From Erigeron canadensis (lineage: Eukaryota; Streptophyta; Magnoliopsida; Asterales; Asteraceae): 64,000 nucleotides of DNA. The stretch's first letter is position 1; each line of letters opens with the position of its first letter. Made by a program: the position numbers and the translations under genes. The stretch is from the NCBI RefSeq assembly GCF_010389155.1, contig NC_057761.1, forward strand, positions 9,860,501 to 9,924,500, read 5' to 3'. Shown here in pieces: positions 34,730-46,284 of the stretch. A model generated the notes under the pieces. The model was not told where the DNA came from and ran no database searches. It saw only the letters and a program-made list of their open reading frames with translations.

Positions 34730-37700
34730 TTGCAGGAAATAACCATCTGTGTTTGGATACTCGATTCCGGATGTTCAAAACACATGACTGGCAATAAAGC
34801 ATTGCTCAAGAACTTTATCGAACGATTCATGGGAACTGTTCGATTTGGTAACAACAATTTCGCTCCTATCTTAGGCTATGGTGACATTGAACGCAATGGA
34901 ATTGTCATTAAGAAAGTTCACTATGTTGAAGGATTAAGTCATAACTTGTTCAGTGTTGGACAATTCTGTGATAACAATCTTCAAGTTCTTTTTCGACAAT
35001 CTCTCTGCAAGGTTCAAACTCTAGATGGAGTTGACATTTTGTGTGGCGATCGCGATGATAATCTCTTTACCGTCAATCTTGATGATAACCAACCAACCGA
35101 TAATATTTGTCTTATTTCAAAGGCTACTTTAAAGAATTCTTGGTTGTGGCATAGAAGACTTTCTCACCTAAATTTTCCTACCATCAATACTTTAGTCAAT
35201 AAGCATCTTGTTGAAGGTTTGCCAGACTATAAGTATGAAAGTGAGCATGTTTGTCCTTTTTGTGTCGTTGGGAAGATAAAACGAGCTTCTCATAAACCGA
35301 AGAAATCTCCAAATTCTTTAGCACCTCTTCATTTGCTTCACATGGATCTTTGTGGACCAATGAAAGTTCAAATCCGAAATGGGAAGAGATACATTTTGGT
35401 TATAGTTGATGATTATTCAAGATACACTTGGGTTAAGTTTCTTGCCTCCAAAGATGAAACAATTCAAACTTTGATCGATTTTATCACTTCTACTCAAGTA
35501 AATTTTCAACTTCCAGTTTGTTACATCCGTTCGGATAACGGAATTGAGTTCAAGAATGACGTGTTTGATGAATTTTGTAAATCCAAAGGCATTACTCACC
35601 AATTCTCTGCGGTTCGTACCCCACAACAAAATGGTGTCGTTGAAAGGAGAAATCGAATGCTTGTGGAAGCTGCAAGAACCATTCTTGCTTATTTTAAGTT
35701 ACCTTCCAATATGTGGGCTGAAGCTGTTGACACTGCTTGTCACACTCAGAATCGGTTCATTGTTAATCAGCGTTTTGAGAAGACTCCTTATGAGGTTGTT
35801 AACAAACGGAAACCCAACATCAACTATTTTCATATCTTTGGGTGTGTTTGTTATACTCTGAATGATCGGGAGAATCTTGGAAAGTTCGAGAAGAAAGGTG
35901 ATGAAGGTTACTTTGTTGGTTATTCCAAGACATCAATTGCCTATCGAATCTACAATCGCCGAACAAATACGATTCAATAAACAATGAATGTTTGGTTTGA
36001 TGAGATGTCGGGCATGATCTTCGAGCAAGAAAGTTTGCTACCAACAAATAATGGTCCAAGTGATTCAAGTACTTCATCAAGGACTTCTACTTTAGCATCC
36101 AAATTCAAGAAGTTTCCAGCTCCAACGAGTGATGAGTTAGACATTCTTTTTGAAGAATTCTACAATTCAAACCGATTCATGATGAGGAACCTCAAGTCAT
36201 CATTGAACCAATTCCGAACAATGATCCAGTTCCTGACAACCTTCATGAATCATCATCAAGTTCTGCTGAGCAAGTTGCTACTTCTTCAAGTAGTAGTTCT
36301 TCCTCCTCTTCTAATGATTCTTCTTCGCAATCCTCTCCTAATAATTCTTCTCCAGTGAATGTTCAAGAACAACCTACCCAATTTACCCAGACTACCAATC
36401 CGATAAACACTCCAAATGTATATGTGCCTCTTGATTTCGATCATCCATCTTACGAGGAAACTGTTCTACCAAGCTATGATTCCATCTCTCAGCAAAACTC
36501 TGGTTTTAATGATGATGATGTTGATGTCAATCAACAAGATCCTCTTCCTCATGATCGTAAATGGTCACGTATGCGAAAAGATCATCCTACAGATCAAATT
36601 ATTGGAGATCCACAAGCCAGAGTAACTACTCGTACTTCAATGAATGAGTGACTCGTTGCACTTTCTCTTAGCAACATTGAACCCAAAACTGTTTCTCAAG
36701 CTCTTCGAGATCCATAATGGGTTAAAGCTATGCAAGACGAACTCGCTTAGTTTGAAAGACTGAAAGTATGGAGATTAGTTCCAAGTCCAAGGAAAAATGA
36801 ACCTATTGGTACAAAGTGGATTTTCAATAACAAGAAGGATGAGAATGGAGTGGTAGTAAGGAACAAAGCAAGATTAGTTGCAAAGGGTTATTGCCAACAA
36901 CCTGGTGTTGATTTCGACGAGACTTTTGCTCCAGTTGCAAGAATGGAAGCCATTCGGATTTTCTTAGCTTATGCAGCATTCAGAAACTTCACTGTGTTTC
37001 AAATGGATGTGAAGACAGCTTTCTTGAATGGTGATCGCAAAGAAGAAGTTTACGTTGAACAACCAGAAGGTTTTGTTGATCCTAAAAGACCAAACTATGT
37101 CTCCAGGTTAGACAAGGCTCTCTATGGTCTTAAGTAAGCACCCCGAGCATGGTATGATTCCTTATCTACTTTCTTAGATCGAGGTGGCTTTACCAAAGGT
37201 GCTATTGATCCTACCCTGTTTATTCGCAAACAAGGTAAACATGTGCTTCTTGTGCAAATATATGTTGATGACATTATTTTTGGGTCAACCAGTCAAACGT
37301 TTTGTCGAAACTTTTCATCTCTAATGGTAAATCATTTTGAAATGAGCATGATTGGGGAAATGAACTACTTCTTGGGTCTTCAAATCAAACAATTACCAAA
37401 TGGTATTTTTATATCACAAGGTAAATATATTTTTGACATGTTGAAAAAGTTTGATATGACTACTTGTTCTTCAATTTCAACCCCAATGGCTGCTCGAACA
37501 AATATTAATGCTGATAAAAATGGGAAACCATTTGACCAAAAGAGATATAGACGTATGATTGGTTCATTATTGTATCTTACAACATCACGCCCAGATATAA
37601 TGTTTGCAACATGTATGTGTGCTAGGTATCAAGCTGCTCCAAGTGATTTACATTTTCAAGCTGTGAAACGAATATTTCATTATCTGAAAGGTACACCCAA

Positions 37701-38208
37701 TTTAGGTCTCTGGTATCCAAGGGATACTGGATTCAATTTAACTGCCTATTTAGATGCAGATCATGCAGGTTGTAAGCTTGATCGGGACAGCACTTCTGGT
37801 ACTTTACAATTTTTGGGTGATAAAATTGTGAGTTGGTCTTCCAAGAAACAAAATTGTGTGTCACTATCAACAGCTGAAGCTGAATATGTGGTTGTGGCTA
37901 GTTGTTGTGCTCAATTGTTATGGATGAAGACTCAACTTACTAATTATGGTCTGAAATATGATCATATTCCCATCTATTGTGACTCTCAAAGTGCCATTGC
38001 TATTGCAGTCAACTCAGTAAACCACTCTTGATCAAAGCATATTGATGTGAGATATCATTTTCTCAAAGATCATATTGAGAAAGGTGACATCGAGCTCTAA
38101 TTTATGGGAACTGACTATCAGCTTGCAGATTTGTTCACTAAACCACTGGATGAGAAAAGGTTTAACTTTCTTATCTCTAAGCTTGGCATGTTAAATCTTG
38201 AACCTTAA
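34730..38208 (+). pseudogene. pol: copia-3 Pol: protease, integrase, RT, RNase H; interrupted by stops
   Basis: The most complete copia pol of the window. Protease WILDSGCSKHMTG (34750); GAG-pre-integrase WLWHRRLSHLNF (35145); integrase HMDLCGPM (35340), VIVDDYSRYTW (35400), IRSDNGIEF (35527), QQNGVVERRNR (35624); [14 protein letters not shown] (37000) and YVDDIIFGS (37260); RNase H LDADHAGCKLDR (37755), STAEAEYVVVASCC (37868), YCDSQSAIAI (37975); end SKLGMLNLEP. Stops: 35978, 36649, about 36716, about 36748, about 37135, 38029 and 38097; frameshift near 36168. Most stops are Gln, Arg or Glu codons in the related copy. The frame begins without an ATG, just after TTGATTGCAG, discussed as a possible 3' splice site. 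Confidence 0.93.
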
Positions 38209-40420
38209 CTTATTTTGTTCTTGATACATTGTTGAAAAAGAAAATACAAAATTTGAAAAGACAAAAATCAAATACAAAAATATAAAATTTTGAAAAATAA
38301 CAAAAAGATTTTCTTAATTTTATTTATCTTAATGGCTTGCATATATTCTGTATGCAACCCGTTCTTCACTGAGCTATTTATTTCAAAATGGCTTATGCAT
38401 ACTCTATGTATAATCCGTTCTTATTTAAAATTATTTATATTTCAAAGTTGGTATAAAATGTGTTGTTATACATATAGATTGATATAAGATAACGTGGAAT
38501 TGAACGTCTTTGTGTACTTGCAAGTGGTCTTATATGAATATGTATGTGTAATGGCAATCTTTCATTTGTTTAAAATTGCAAACAATTCTCATCAAGAGTC
38601 TTGATTTTGATGCAAACAACTTCAAATTCTTCAAAAGAATTTCATGTTTCAAAAAACTCTCAATTGTTGATATGAGAAGCAAAGGATATAACGTCTTTGT
38701 GTACTCCCGAGTTGTCTCATTTTGAACAATTGATTGAGTCAAATCATTATGTTTTTTTTGAGAAATACATTTTTGCTCCACCTTTCTATGAAAACATTTT
38801 GATATATCTGTGTATAGATTAAGGGGGAGTTTGTGATTTTAAACCTCTGTCAAACTTCAAATGTGTTTTTAAATCATTTTTTTTTCACATTTGATGATTT
38901 TCAAAAGATTTTCTCCAAAGGAAGTTCGGTGTTTAGTTTGCACATGAGCAACCAGGTTTTCTCAAAATTTACTCCATGGACTTCATCATCGCCGATGAGT
39001 TCTAACCCCGGAGTATTCACTTCTTTCATTAGATAGTAAGGGTATTTTGAGTGATGATGATTTCGTGCAACTAGGATGGAGAGAGTAAAGTTGAAAAGTG
39101 AGAGGTTATGGTGATATGTTGTGAGAAAAGGGTTAAAATAAATGATACCCTTCCCTAAAACTCTCAAATCGCCGGGTACAACACATTTCTATCGAATGTC
39201 ATTTGTTGATATCTTGATAAAGACTTCATGAACCCAGTGAAGCGATGCACATCTTTACCTAACTACTCAAGTGTTTCTTAACAAATGCTTGTTTCATTTC
39301 TCATGGAGATTTTTCACATCTCTATTGACTCTTCATTTGGAAGATGTTGGTATTGAATAAGGAAGACACTCTGCTCTGGTCCCCGACTTCATTTAATCAC
39401 GTTGTGTCTAGAGCTATCTTGCTTGATCATTAATTTGATCCTTATTCATTTTTCTTAAGAAACATTTGAGTCATATCTTTGTGATATTATTGCATATCTA
39501 TGTGATATAGCCGGAACATTTGTAGTGATATCTTAATTGATATTCCACAATGATCAAATGGAAATCCTACCAATGCTAACATATTTTCCAACATTGAACA
39601 TAGGTCTCATAATTACATTTATGTGATTATTGAGTGAACGAGAAGTCTATCAGTGACCTCGGATGTTTCCTAACAAGTCTTTAAGGATAATAGATTGTAG
39701 TTATCAAACGCCTTAGGTGACACTGACCATGATTTCTATTCTTTGAAGCAATCTCATAGTTGAAAAGCTACAAGACCGAACTATGTTAGAAAATTGCTTT
39801 GTGCATAGTTCAATGATACATAGGAAATCCGAAAAATGTCATACATTTCTTTCGGTCATTTCATTAATCCTTTAGATTTTTGAACATGTTAACGGATCAT
39901 CCTTATCCGGTTTTTCCATTTCTCATCTCACAAACACAAAAACCACCAATATCATACTATAACATTTGTATCAACAACTTCAACCTTACATTTTAGTTAC
40001 CCTTAGGATTCTTTGGGTTAGGACTATTGAATTGGGTTGATGTGTTGCTGTTTGATACTTCTTCATGCAAATCCAGTTATAACTTGTCATATTTCTTTTT
40101 CGTATTCGATCAATCAAAGTTTGCATAATGACATTGGTTCCCAACTTTGTCATTATGAGGGGGAGAAAAAGATTATGATTGATAGAGAAAGAAAACCTTT
40201 GAGCTTGATTTGTGCAAACATTGAGTTAGTAATAAAGTTGTAGTGAGTGTATGGAGGTTATTGAGGGAAAAATTTGCAATTAATAGAAATTCAGTCAATT
40301 GAGCACAGATTTTCAGATTTGGGTTGTTCAGTTTCAGAATTGAGTTCTTGACTTGAAAAAGGATAATTACAAAGATAAGGATATGATGTTCAAAGATGCT
40401 CCAAAATGCTTACACTCATG
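38209..40420 (+). other. copia-3 3' non-coding region, proximal part
   Basis: AT-rich region between pol and the solo LTR. Polypurine-like runs AAGGGGGAG (38821) and GAGGGGGAG (40157) occur. The only coding-like segment is the antisense ORF listed separately. Otherwise I see nothing. Confidence 0.6.
38901..39167 (-). CDS. Antisense ORF of 88 codons in the copia-3 3' region, function unknown
   Basis: Minus-strand ATG at 39167, stop at 38901. The protein has a non-repetitive, balanced composition with a central segment (NHHHSKYPYYLMKEVNTPG) and GLELIGDDEVHGVNFEKTW, which looks more like real protein than an AT-rich chance ORF. Some SIRE-like elements carry antisense ORFs or captured gene pieces in this region; either could apply. 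I do not recognise the family. No clear promoter is visible. It may also be chance. Confidence 0.35.
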   Translation of the reverse strand: MRVLGKGIIYFNPFLTTYHHNLSLFNFTLSILVARNHHHSKYPYYLMKEVNTPGLELIGDDEVHGVNFEKTWLLMCKLNTELPLEKIF

Positions 40421-43401
40421 TGTAACAACCGTCTTAGAAATGTTCTTATTAAGTTCTTAAAAACGTACATTTGCCATTAGAACGGCCGGACAGTTCAATT
40501 TGATTAAGTTCTTGACGTACTTTAGACCTCCATTATGTGAAGGTCAATTTGGTCTAAAAACCTTGATTTATATGACGAGTTCATGATTATGTGCAATGAA
40601 ATGATAAAGTTCAGTTCATAAACGTTCATGTTCATTAAAGTCCTAGTTCAAAATGTTTGCAAATGGTCCTTGCATTTATGAAGTTCATTAAATTAGGGAA
40701 AGGTTTATAAAGGAATAAGATGGAAACCTAGAGAGAGAAAACCTTCATTCTTCATTCTCTTCTTCTCTCTACTTTCTCACTCTAAAACACCTAGTGCAAC
40801 CACATTTTCACACACTAAATTCAATTTTTGATTTTGTGTTGTTAAATCAAAGTCTTTTGCACTTTTAGCATCCTTGTGATAATCAAAACGTGTTTCTGGA
40901 ATCAAATCTCGGGTAACAACAACAAATTATGAGTTTTTGATCAAATTAAAAGTGAACTTTTCCAACTTTATGTTCTTGATGATTTGGTCCAATTTTGATA
41001 TGAAATCGTGTTAATGTTTAATGGCTTTGTGTCTAAAAGTGTTTAATAACATATATGTGAACAAATTTGGGTCATAGCATGCTTGAATCTCCAAAACCCA
41101 TTTTTGAAAAAAAAAGGAAACTTGTTCTTGATGTGCCACACCTATTTTATGTTATAGATGATCTTGAAATCGTTAAAAGTGTTAATGGTTAGTGTTATGT
41201 GCATATATGTACAAGTTTTATGTTCTAACTTGTCCCGGAATCGATCGAGATCATTGTGTATTGAATTAAGTTCATGTTCAGCTCGATCAGCCCCCTGGAA
41301 CGATCTTGTGGAACGATCTTGAGCCCAAGATCGTTCTGGCCAGCTCCTTGGTTCATTGTTCATGTTCGTTTGATCTTGTGTGGTGTTGTGGTGTTGTTGG
41401 TACGTTAATGGGTAACCGATCCTTTGGATTGGTTTTGCTCAAACACTTGATCATGTCCTTGGAATGGGACGATCTTGTGCTAGGTCCAGTGAGACGATCT
41501 TGTGCTAAGTCCAGTGGGATGATCCTGTTCAAATACTTAAGACGATCTTGAGTTCTTGTCCTCTAAAACGATCTTGTACCTTGTTCCTTAAAACGATCTT
41601 GTGAGACGATCTTGATCCTTGTACATTGAAACGATCTTGGAGAAATGATCTTGACCTTGAGGCATCTAAAACGATCCTTGCTAGACAACAGGACGATCTT
41701 GACATGTCCATTAAGACGAACTTATGTTCATCTTATAACAACACGTACTTGTTCTATATCATACCACACTTGATCCTTAAACACCAAATCAGGTCTTAAC
41801 ATCATTATTACTTGATTAAACACCTCAAAGGCTGATCATTTACACTTAAGCTATATCATGGCTCGATCTAAGACAACGTACAAAGTGCAAACCCTAATTA
41901 AGTACAAATGAGACATGTTCTATCTTGATTATCAAAGTGCGAGTTCTATGATCAACTAAATTGAGTTCTAAAGACGAAAGTTCATTAATAAAGACATGTT
42001 CAACTCATTAACACGATAAGTACTTATGTGTGAGTTCAAAAACGTTCAGTTCAAGTCCAGTTCATGTACTTAAAGTTCATCTAAAACTCTTTTGAGTCAA
42101 AACGTTCAAAGATCTTCAAAGGACCAAATCATCAGTTCATCAAGGACATTTTTGTGATTGAATAATCACATGAACTAATATATGTACTTCATTATGATCA
42201 TTATGTGCTTAGGAATCCATCAAGACGTGCTTGGATTGTGATAGAGATAACTATCTATCTTTGTGCTTGTTCTCTGTACTTTTTCTCTGTGCTAGTTCTC
42301 TGTGCTTGTACCGGATCACTGTGAGTTCACTAATCCCCCTTTCGTACATTTGTTCAAAGTTCTTTATCGAGGACTGAAAAGCATGAAAACTATTTTCGTA
42401 CTTGTACATATGTTCGTGAACTATTTTACGTACTATATTATGAGCTTGATCTTGAACTACTTATGAAATGATCCTTAAACTGTTTGAAGGAGTATTTAAG
42501 TCTTGAATGGGCAGGATCTTAAATACATTTATACTACTGTACTTGATCTTTATTATGTCTAGTTCGTACATGTACTTGTTCAGTTCTTGTTCACTGCTAT
42601 CAATTCATATCCCACAGTTTAGGGAATGAACCGTAGGTAATTATGGACAACGTTGTTTAGGGTAGGCCCCCCTCATTCTCCACAGTTCAGGAGGATGCAT
42701 ATTACTTGTTCTTGTTCATGTCATTGTTCTGACATAGATCTTACTTGACGTACTTGTGCTATATGAGCATACTATTGCATTAAGGTTCAGTTCTGGCCAA
42801 TCGGTTTAGCAGTGAAAACTTATAACCAAAGTTTATTATATGTTCTTGTTCTATTCAAACTATTATAAAGTGCTTGTGTTCAAAGTGCAGTTCTTGACCT
42901 AGTTCTTACTATCATAATGTACTTTTGTTCAAAGTGCAGACCTTGACCTAGTCCTTACTATTACAAAGTACATTGGTTCGACGTACAAAACTTATGATCT
43001 TGTTCTTACTATACACATATACGTATATGTAAACTAAAAGTACATTATGTGAATCTTACCAACTACTTTTGTAGTTGACCTTTCGAACTTACATGCTTTT
43101 CAAGCTAGGTTCATAGTTCTTTAGCATAGGAGTCTTCCCTTCTAAGCTCATACTTTTGGCTATTGTCGAGCGTACAAGTTCAGGAGCTATGAAGATCTTC
43201 CTTGCTACATCAGTTCAAGTTCTGTTCTTAAAAGACAATTGTTCTGTCTCCCAGACATAGACCATTCTATGTTCATTTATGTTCTGTAATAACAATCGTA
43301 CTTCTGTTCTTTAAATATAGTAATGCTGTGTTGGAACTTATACTGTGTGCAATTGTGTTTATCTGTGCATCCCGTATATTCCGCTTTAGCGGGGTGTTAC
43401 A
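40421..43401 (+). mobile_element. Solo LTR of a Ty3/gypsy (gypsy-1-like) element, 2981 bp
   Basis: Starts TGTAACAACCGTC and ends AGCGGGGTGTTACA, the same ends as the gypsy-1 LTR, and is flanked by perfect TCATG duplications (40416-40420, 43402-43406). No internal element sequence remains, so it arose by LTR-LTR recombination. It has TATAAAGG at 40706, a splice-donor-like GG-GTAACAAC at 40912, an ACGATC array at 41299-41715, and blocks shared with the gypsy-1 LTR (GGACTGAAAAGCATGAAAAC, the GGGTAGGCCC block, and the 3' end). It is about 580 bp longer than the gypsy-1 LTR, so it belongs to a related subfamily. Confidence 0.95.
41299..41715 (+). repeat. ACGATCTTG repeat array in the solo LTR
   Basis: About a dozen ACGATCTTG copies, a few degenerate, at spacings near 14-28 bases, with one inverted copy (AAGATCGTTC at 41328). 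The module GGGTAACCGATCC...GATTGG at 41410 sits within it. It occupies the same place in the LTR as the 36-bp arrays of gypsy-1 and gypsy-2. Confidence 0.85.
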
Positions 43402-43406
43402 TCATG

Positions 43407-44006
43407 ATTTGAGGGGGAGCATGATTAATTCAAGTTTTGTTCAAAAGTTTACTCTCCAAAGTGTTTAAGTCAACATGACAAAGATCAAAGCTACAAAAGT
43501 TGAAAGATTGATTGGAAGATTCAAGAAAAAGTAAAACTTCGAAAGAGTCTTCATCAACACATTTCATTCAAGATCTTCAAAGTCATATAATAATACTTGA
43601 TCAAGAAGCTTCCATGCATATATCAAGGGGGAGAGTTTAAGTTTTTGATACTTCATTCCAAGGAAACAAATCTTCATTCAAGAATCGAAGATTGAAGAAC
43701 CAAAGCCAAATTTATACCTTCCGCACTTCAAAAAGACAACTCTGATTCGTGGTTCATCAATTTTCAAAGATTCTAGACTCATTCATTTTATTCTCTGTTC
43801 AAAAAGAACATTGAGAATTTCATCATGTTTTAACTACAAGAAGTCCAAGACCAAGATTGATTCAAGTTCTCCAGAGACAATGAGAAAGCTTTGAAGACTT
43901 GTTTCATCACACCAATTGTCTTCACCATCGGGCTCATCAACTTAATTCCTACAAGACAAAATAACACGTACTTCATTCATTACAATATATCACTAAGGGG
44001 GGAGAA
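43407..44006 (+). other. copia-3 3' non-coding region, distal part, and polypurine tract
   Basis: Continues copia-3 after the solo LTR. Polypurine-like runs lie at 43411 (GAGGGGGAGC) and 43626 (AAGGGGGAGAG); the primer tract next to the LTR is AAGGGGGGAGAA at 43995-44006. No ORF. Confidence 0.8.
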
Positions 44007-44314
44007 TGTTAGAAATCCAAAAATAGTGATAAATTGTAATTTAAGTTAGTGGATGTTATTGTTGTTAAGACATGGTGAAATGATTTCTAAGGTTGAGGGA
44101 CTAGGAGTGTCAATTAGCTTAATTGTAGATTTAGACTATAAATACCCTCAACTCATTAGAAATCATAAGCCTTTAATCCATTTTTACATACAACTTATTC
44201 AGATCATCTCTCTCTCTCTCTCTAGAAAATCACACACACTAAACACACCAAGAATACACACACTTGAACCGTCATTGTTGAGATCGAATCAATAGCAGAA
44301 ATCGTGTTATTACA
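44007..44314 (+). repeat. copia-3 3' LTR (308 bp)
   Basis: TGTTAGAAAT...GTTATTACA, followed by TTATT. It matches the 5' LTR except for about seven substitutions and indels in a T run and a CT run. Confidence 0.95.
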
Positions 44315-44319
44315 TTATT

Positions 44320-46284
44320 GTATTGATTTTAGTTTTATCTTCCAAATATTACTGTTTCTTCAGTTGATTAGGACAAATAGTGATGATTTTTTTTTCCATT
44401 CTATAATAACTTAGCCCAAATATTACTGTTTCTTCAGTTGTTTAGAATTGTTTTGGTGCAAAATTGCATTCAAACAAACGGCTCATTTTAATAGATTAAT
44501 TCAAACGTTTTTTAAGCACCACTATTAATTGAATATAATTGTGTGTATATGTATTACGTGAAAGTGTTTGTGTATTTGTTCATGAGAAAGCAGTAAGATA
44601 ATCATTGGGTTTGCTAGGTTCTTTTTTTTTAATCATGATAGTGATTTTCTGCTATGCCCACAAGGTGTTTGTTAAAATGCTCTAATGAAAGTTCATATTG
44701 CTCTTTATGATTATGTAATACGATTAAGTCTAGAATTAGTATCTGATATTGCTCTTGATGATTATGTGATATGATTGAGTCTAGAATTTGTATTTGCACG
44801 AGACTAGAATTATTTAAGAATTACGATTAAAAAATAAAATATTATCTTTATCTTTTGGTAAAATAAAGAGCTTTTTTAGATGGATCATTTAAAATTAAAT
44901 GAAAGTTGATGTTTCTAAATACTGGTTTCAAATGTTGAATAAGTTTACTGATTATTTATACATTTATTTTGTATTTTGTCAGGCCTTAAACATTAAAATG
45001 TGGATACTTATGTTGATGGTGATGGTTCCGGCTCTAACGAGAAAGAGAGCTCAAGCACTAAACTCAGAACTTGATGGAAGTGCAAATGTACAAAAACCTC
45101 CACGTAAACGCAGTCACCGCTTGTTGAAAAATGTAGCTAGGGGTAGAGTTCCTCTTTCCTTAGACTTCTTTAATATTTTCTTTGGATACAGTATCTAACA
45201 CCTTTGCTCTTTGGCTATATTAAACACTTATTGCAGATTCGCCTATTTCCAATACTATTATTCCTGAAGTTGAGCCTATCGAACAACAAAGTAATGCTAC
45301 AATCGCGTCTATGGTACAACCAAGTAATGCTCCGGATGTAGTCGCACCTGTTGGGCAACAAAACGATGCTGCAACTGCAACCCATTCCCCAAAATGTGCA
45401 ACAAGTTGTTGATGAAGTACCCGTAAATCCACCCAAAAAGCGTGGTCCAAATACGAATGCAAAAGTGACCAAGACTTTAAAAGAGCTGCCTCGGGGTTCT
45501 AAAATTTCGTTGAAAGTTGATAGCATCACAATGAACTTTGTTGGGCCCTCAGCAACAATATTTGCAACTGAGTGTGGGATTGTTATTCGTAATGTTTGTT
45601 CGTTGAAATATCATAGATGGGATTCAATACCACAAGATGATATGAATGTGATGTATGAGAAATTACAAGTAAGTTGTATTTATTTCGATTTCAATATAAG
45701 TATATTTACATTTTCAATTAATAGTTTTATGTCTTATTACTTGTTACAGCTTCTGTTATTAAGATGTGCATTCACTTCAGGCAAAATTCGAGTTGTTACG
45801 AGGAGATAAAAATTTATGGAGTATGTGAATGCTCGGCTACGTGAACATTGGAAACGCTACCGAGGTGAATTGAGTAAGCACTGGAAGAGTGTTGGAGGAA
45901 AAACAAATCCTCAATTGGCAAGACAAAAAATGAAACTTGGTTGTCGGTCTCAAGATGACTGGGATGATGTATGCAAATATTGGGAGATGGAAAAAACTCA
46001 GGTTAGTATGCTAACTCTAATTTACAAATCGTTATATAATGATTATTTTCTTTCATATACAAACCATAATACTTTTGCTTAATTTTGATTTTCTAGAAAT
46101 ATAGTGCAAAGATGGAAGGTAACAGGATAAAACTAGTGAATGTAAGCAGAGGGGGTTCTCGTTTAATAGCCAATCTTGTGCACCAAATGGTAAGATTCTT
46201 GATAGTTTAATTTTAATTTATCAGAATTAGCCAACGCAAACAGATGACATAGTTGGGTTTGAGAATTCCAGTGCCCTCCAAATT
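44320..46284 (+). mobile_element. CACTA transposon, continuation after copia-3
   Basis: Sequence resumes after the TTATT duplication and carries exons of a second transposon gene. It ends where the gypsy-1 LTR begins (46285). The target duplication of gypsy-1 should be AAATT (46280-46284). That this belongs to the same CACTA element as 18417-29378 is inferred from nesting. Confidence 0.7.
44983..46193 (+). pseudogene. Second CACTA gene, Ptta/En/Spm (Transposase_24)-like, exons with introns
   Basis: Exon-like blocks: 44983-45142 (TRKRAQALN...KPPRKRSHRLL), 45235-45669 (PPKKRGPNTNAKVTKTL, then SKISLKVDSITMNFVGPSATIF and KYHRWDSIPQDDMNVMYEKLQ), 45781-46000 (AKFELLRGDK..., then REHWKRYRGELSKHW and SQDDWDDVCKYWEM), and 46097-46190 (SRGGSRLIANLV). 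Borders fit GT...AG introns (GTAAGTTG...CTTCAG and others). The domain pattern, a sequence following KRGP, a W-D-S-I-P segment, an H-W-K-Y/R segment and GGSR, is that of plant Ptta/En/Spm transposase-associated proteins, which bind the element ends. One frameshift near 45380 and another near 45810 suggest decay. Gypsy-1 splits it in the intron after 46190; the rest should lie right of the window. Confidence 0.65.

Larger units (their letters stand above)
29379..44319 (+). mobile_element. copia-3: structurally complete Ty1/copia element with solo LTR nested in its 3' region
   Basis: The target duplication TTATT lies at 29379-29383 and 44315-44319. Both LTRs (TGTTAGAAATCC...TTATTACA), PBS, gag, pol, a long 3' region and PPT are present. 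The two LTRs differ by about seven substitutions and small indels by my reading, so it is not very recent. All coding parts carry stops, so it is non-autonomous. Its family copy copia-2 is the comparison used to define several boundaries here. It lies within the CACTA element, probably in an intron of the second gene. Confidence 0.95.

Noticed and set aside
41142..41711. Several short ORFs on both strands in the solo LTR
   Set aside because: They follow the ACGATCTTG repeats and show no conserved protein features.
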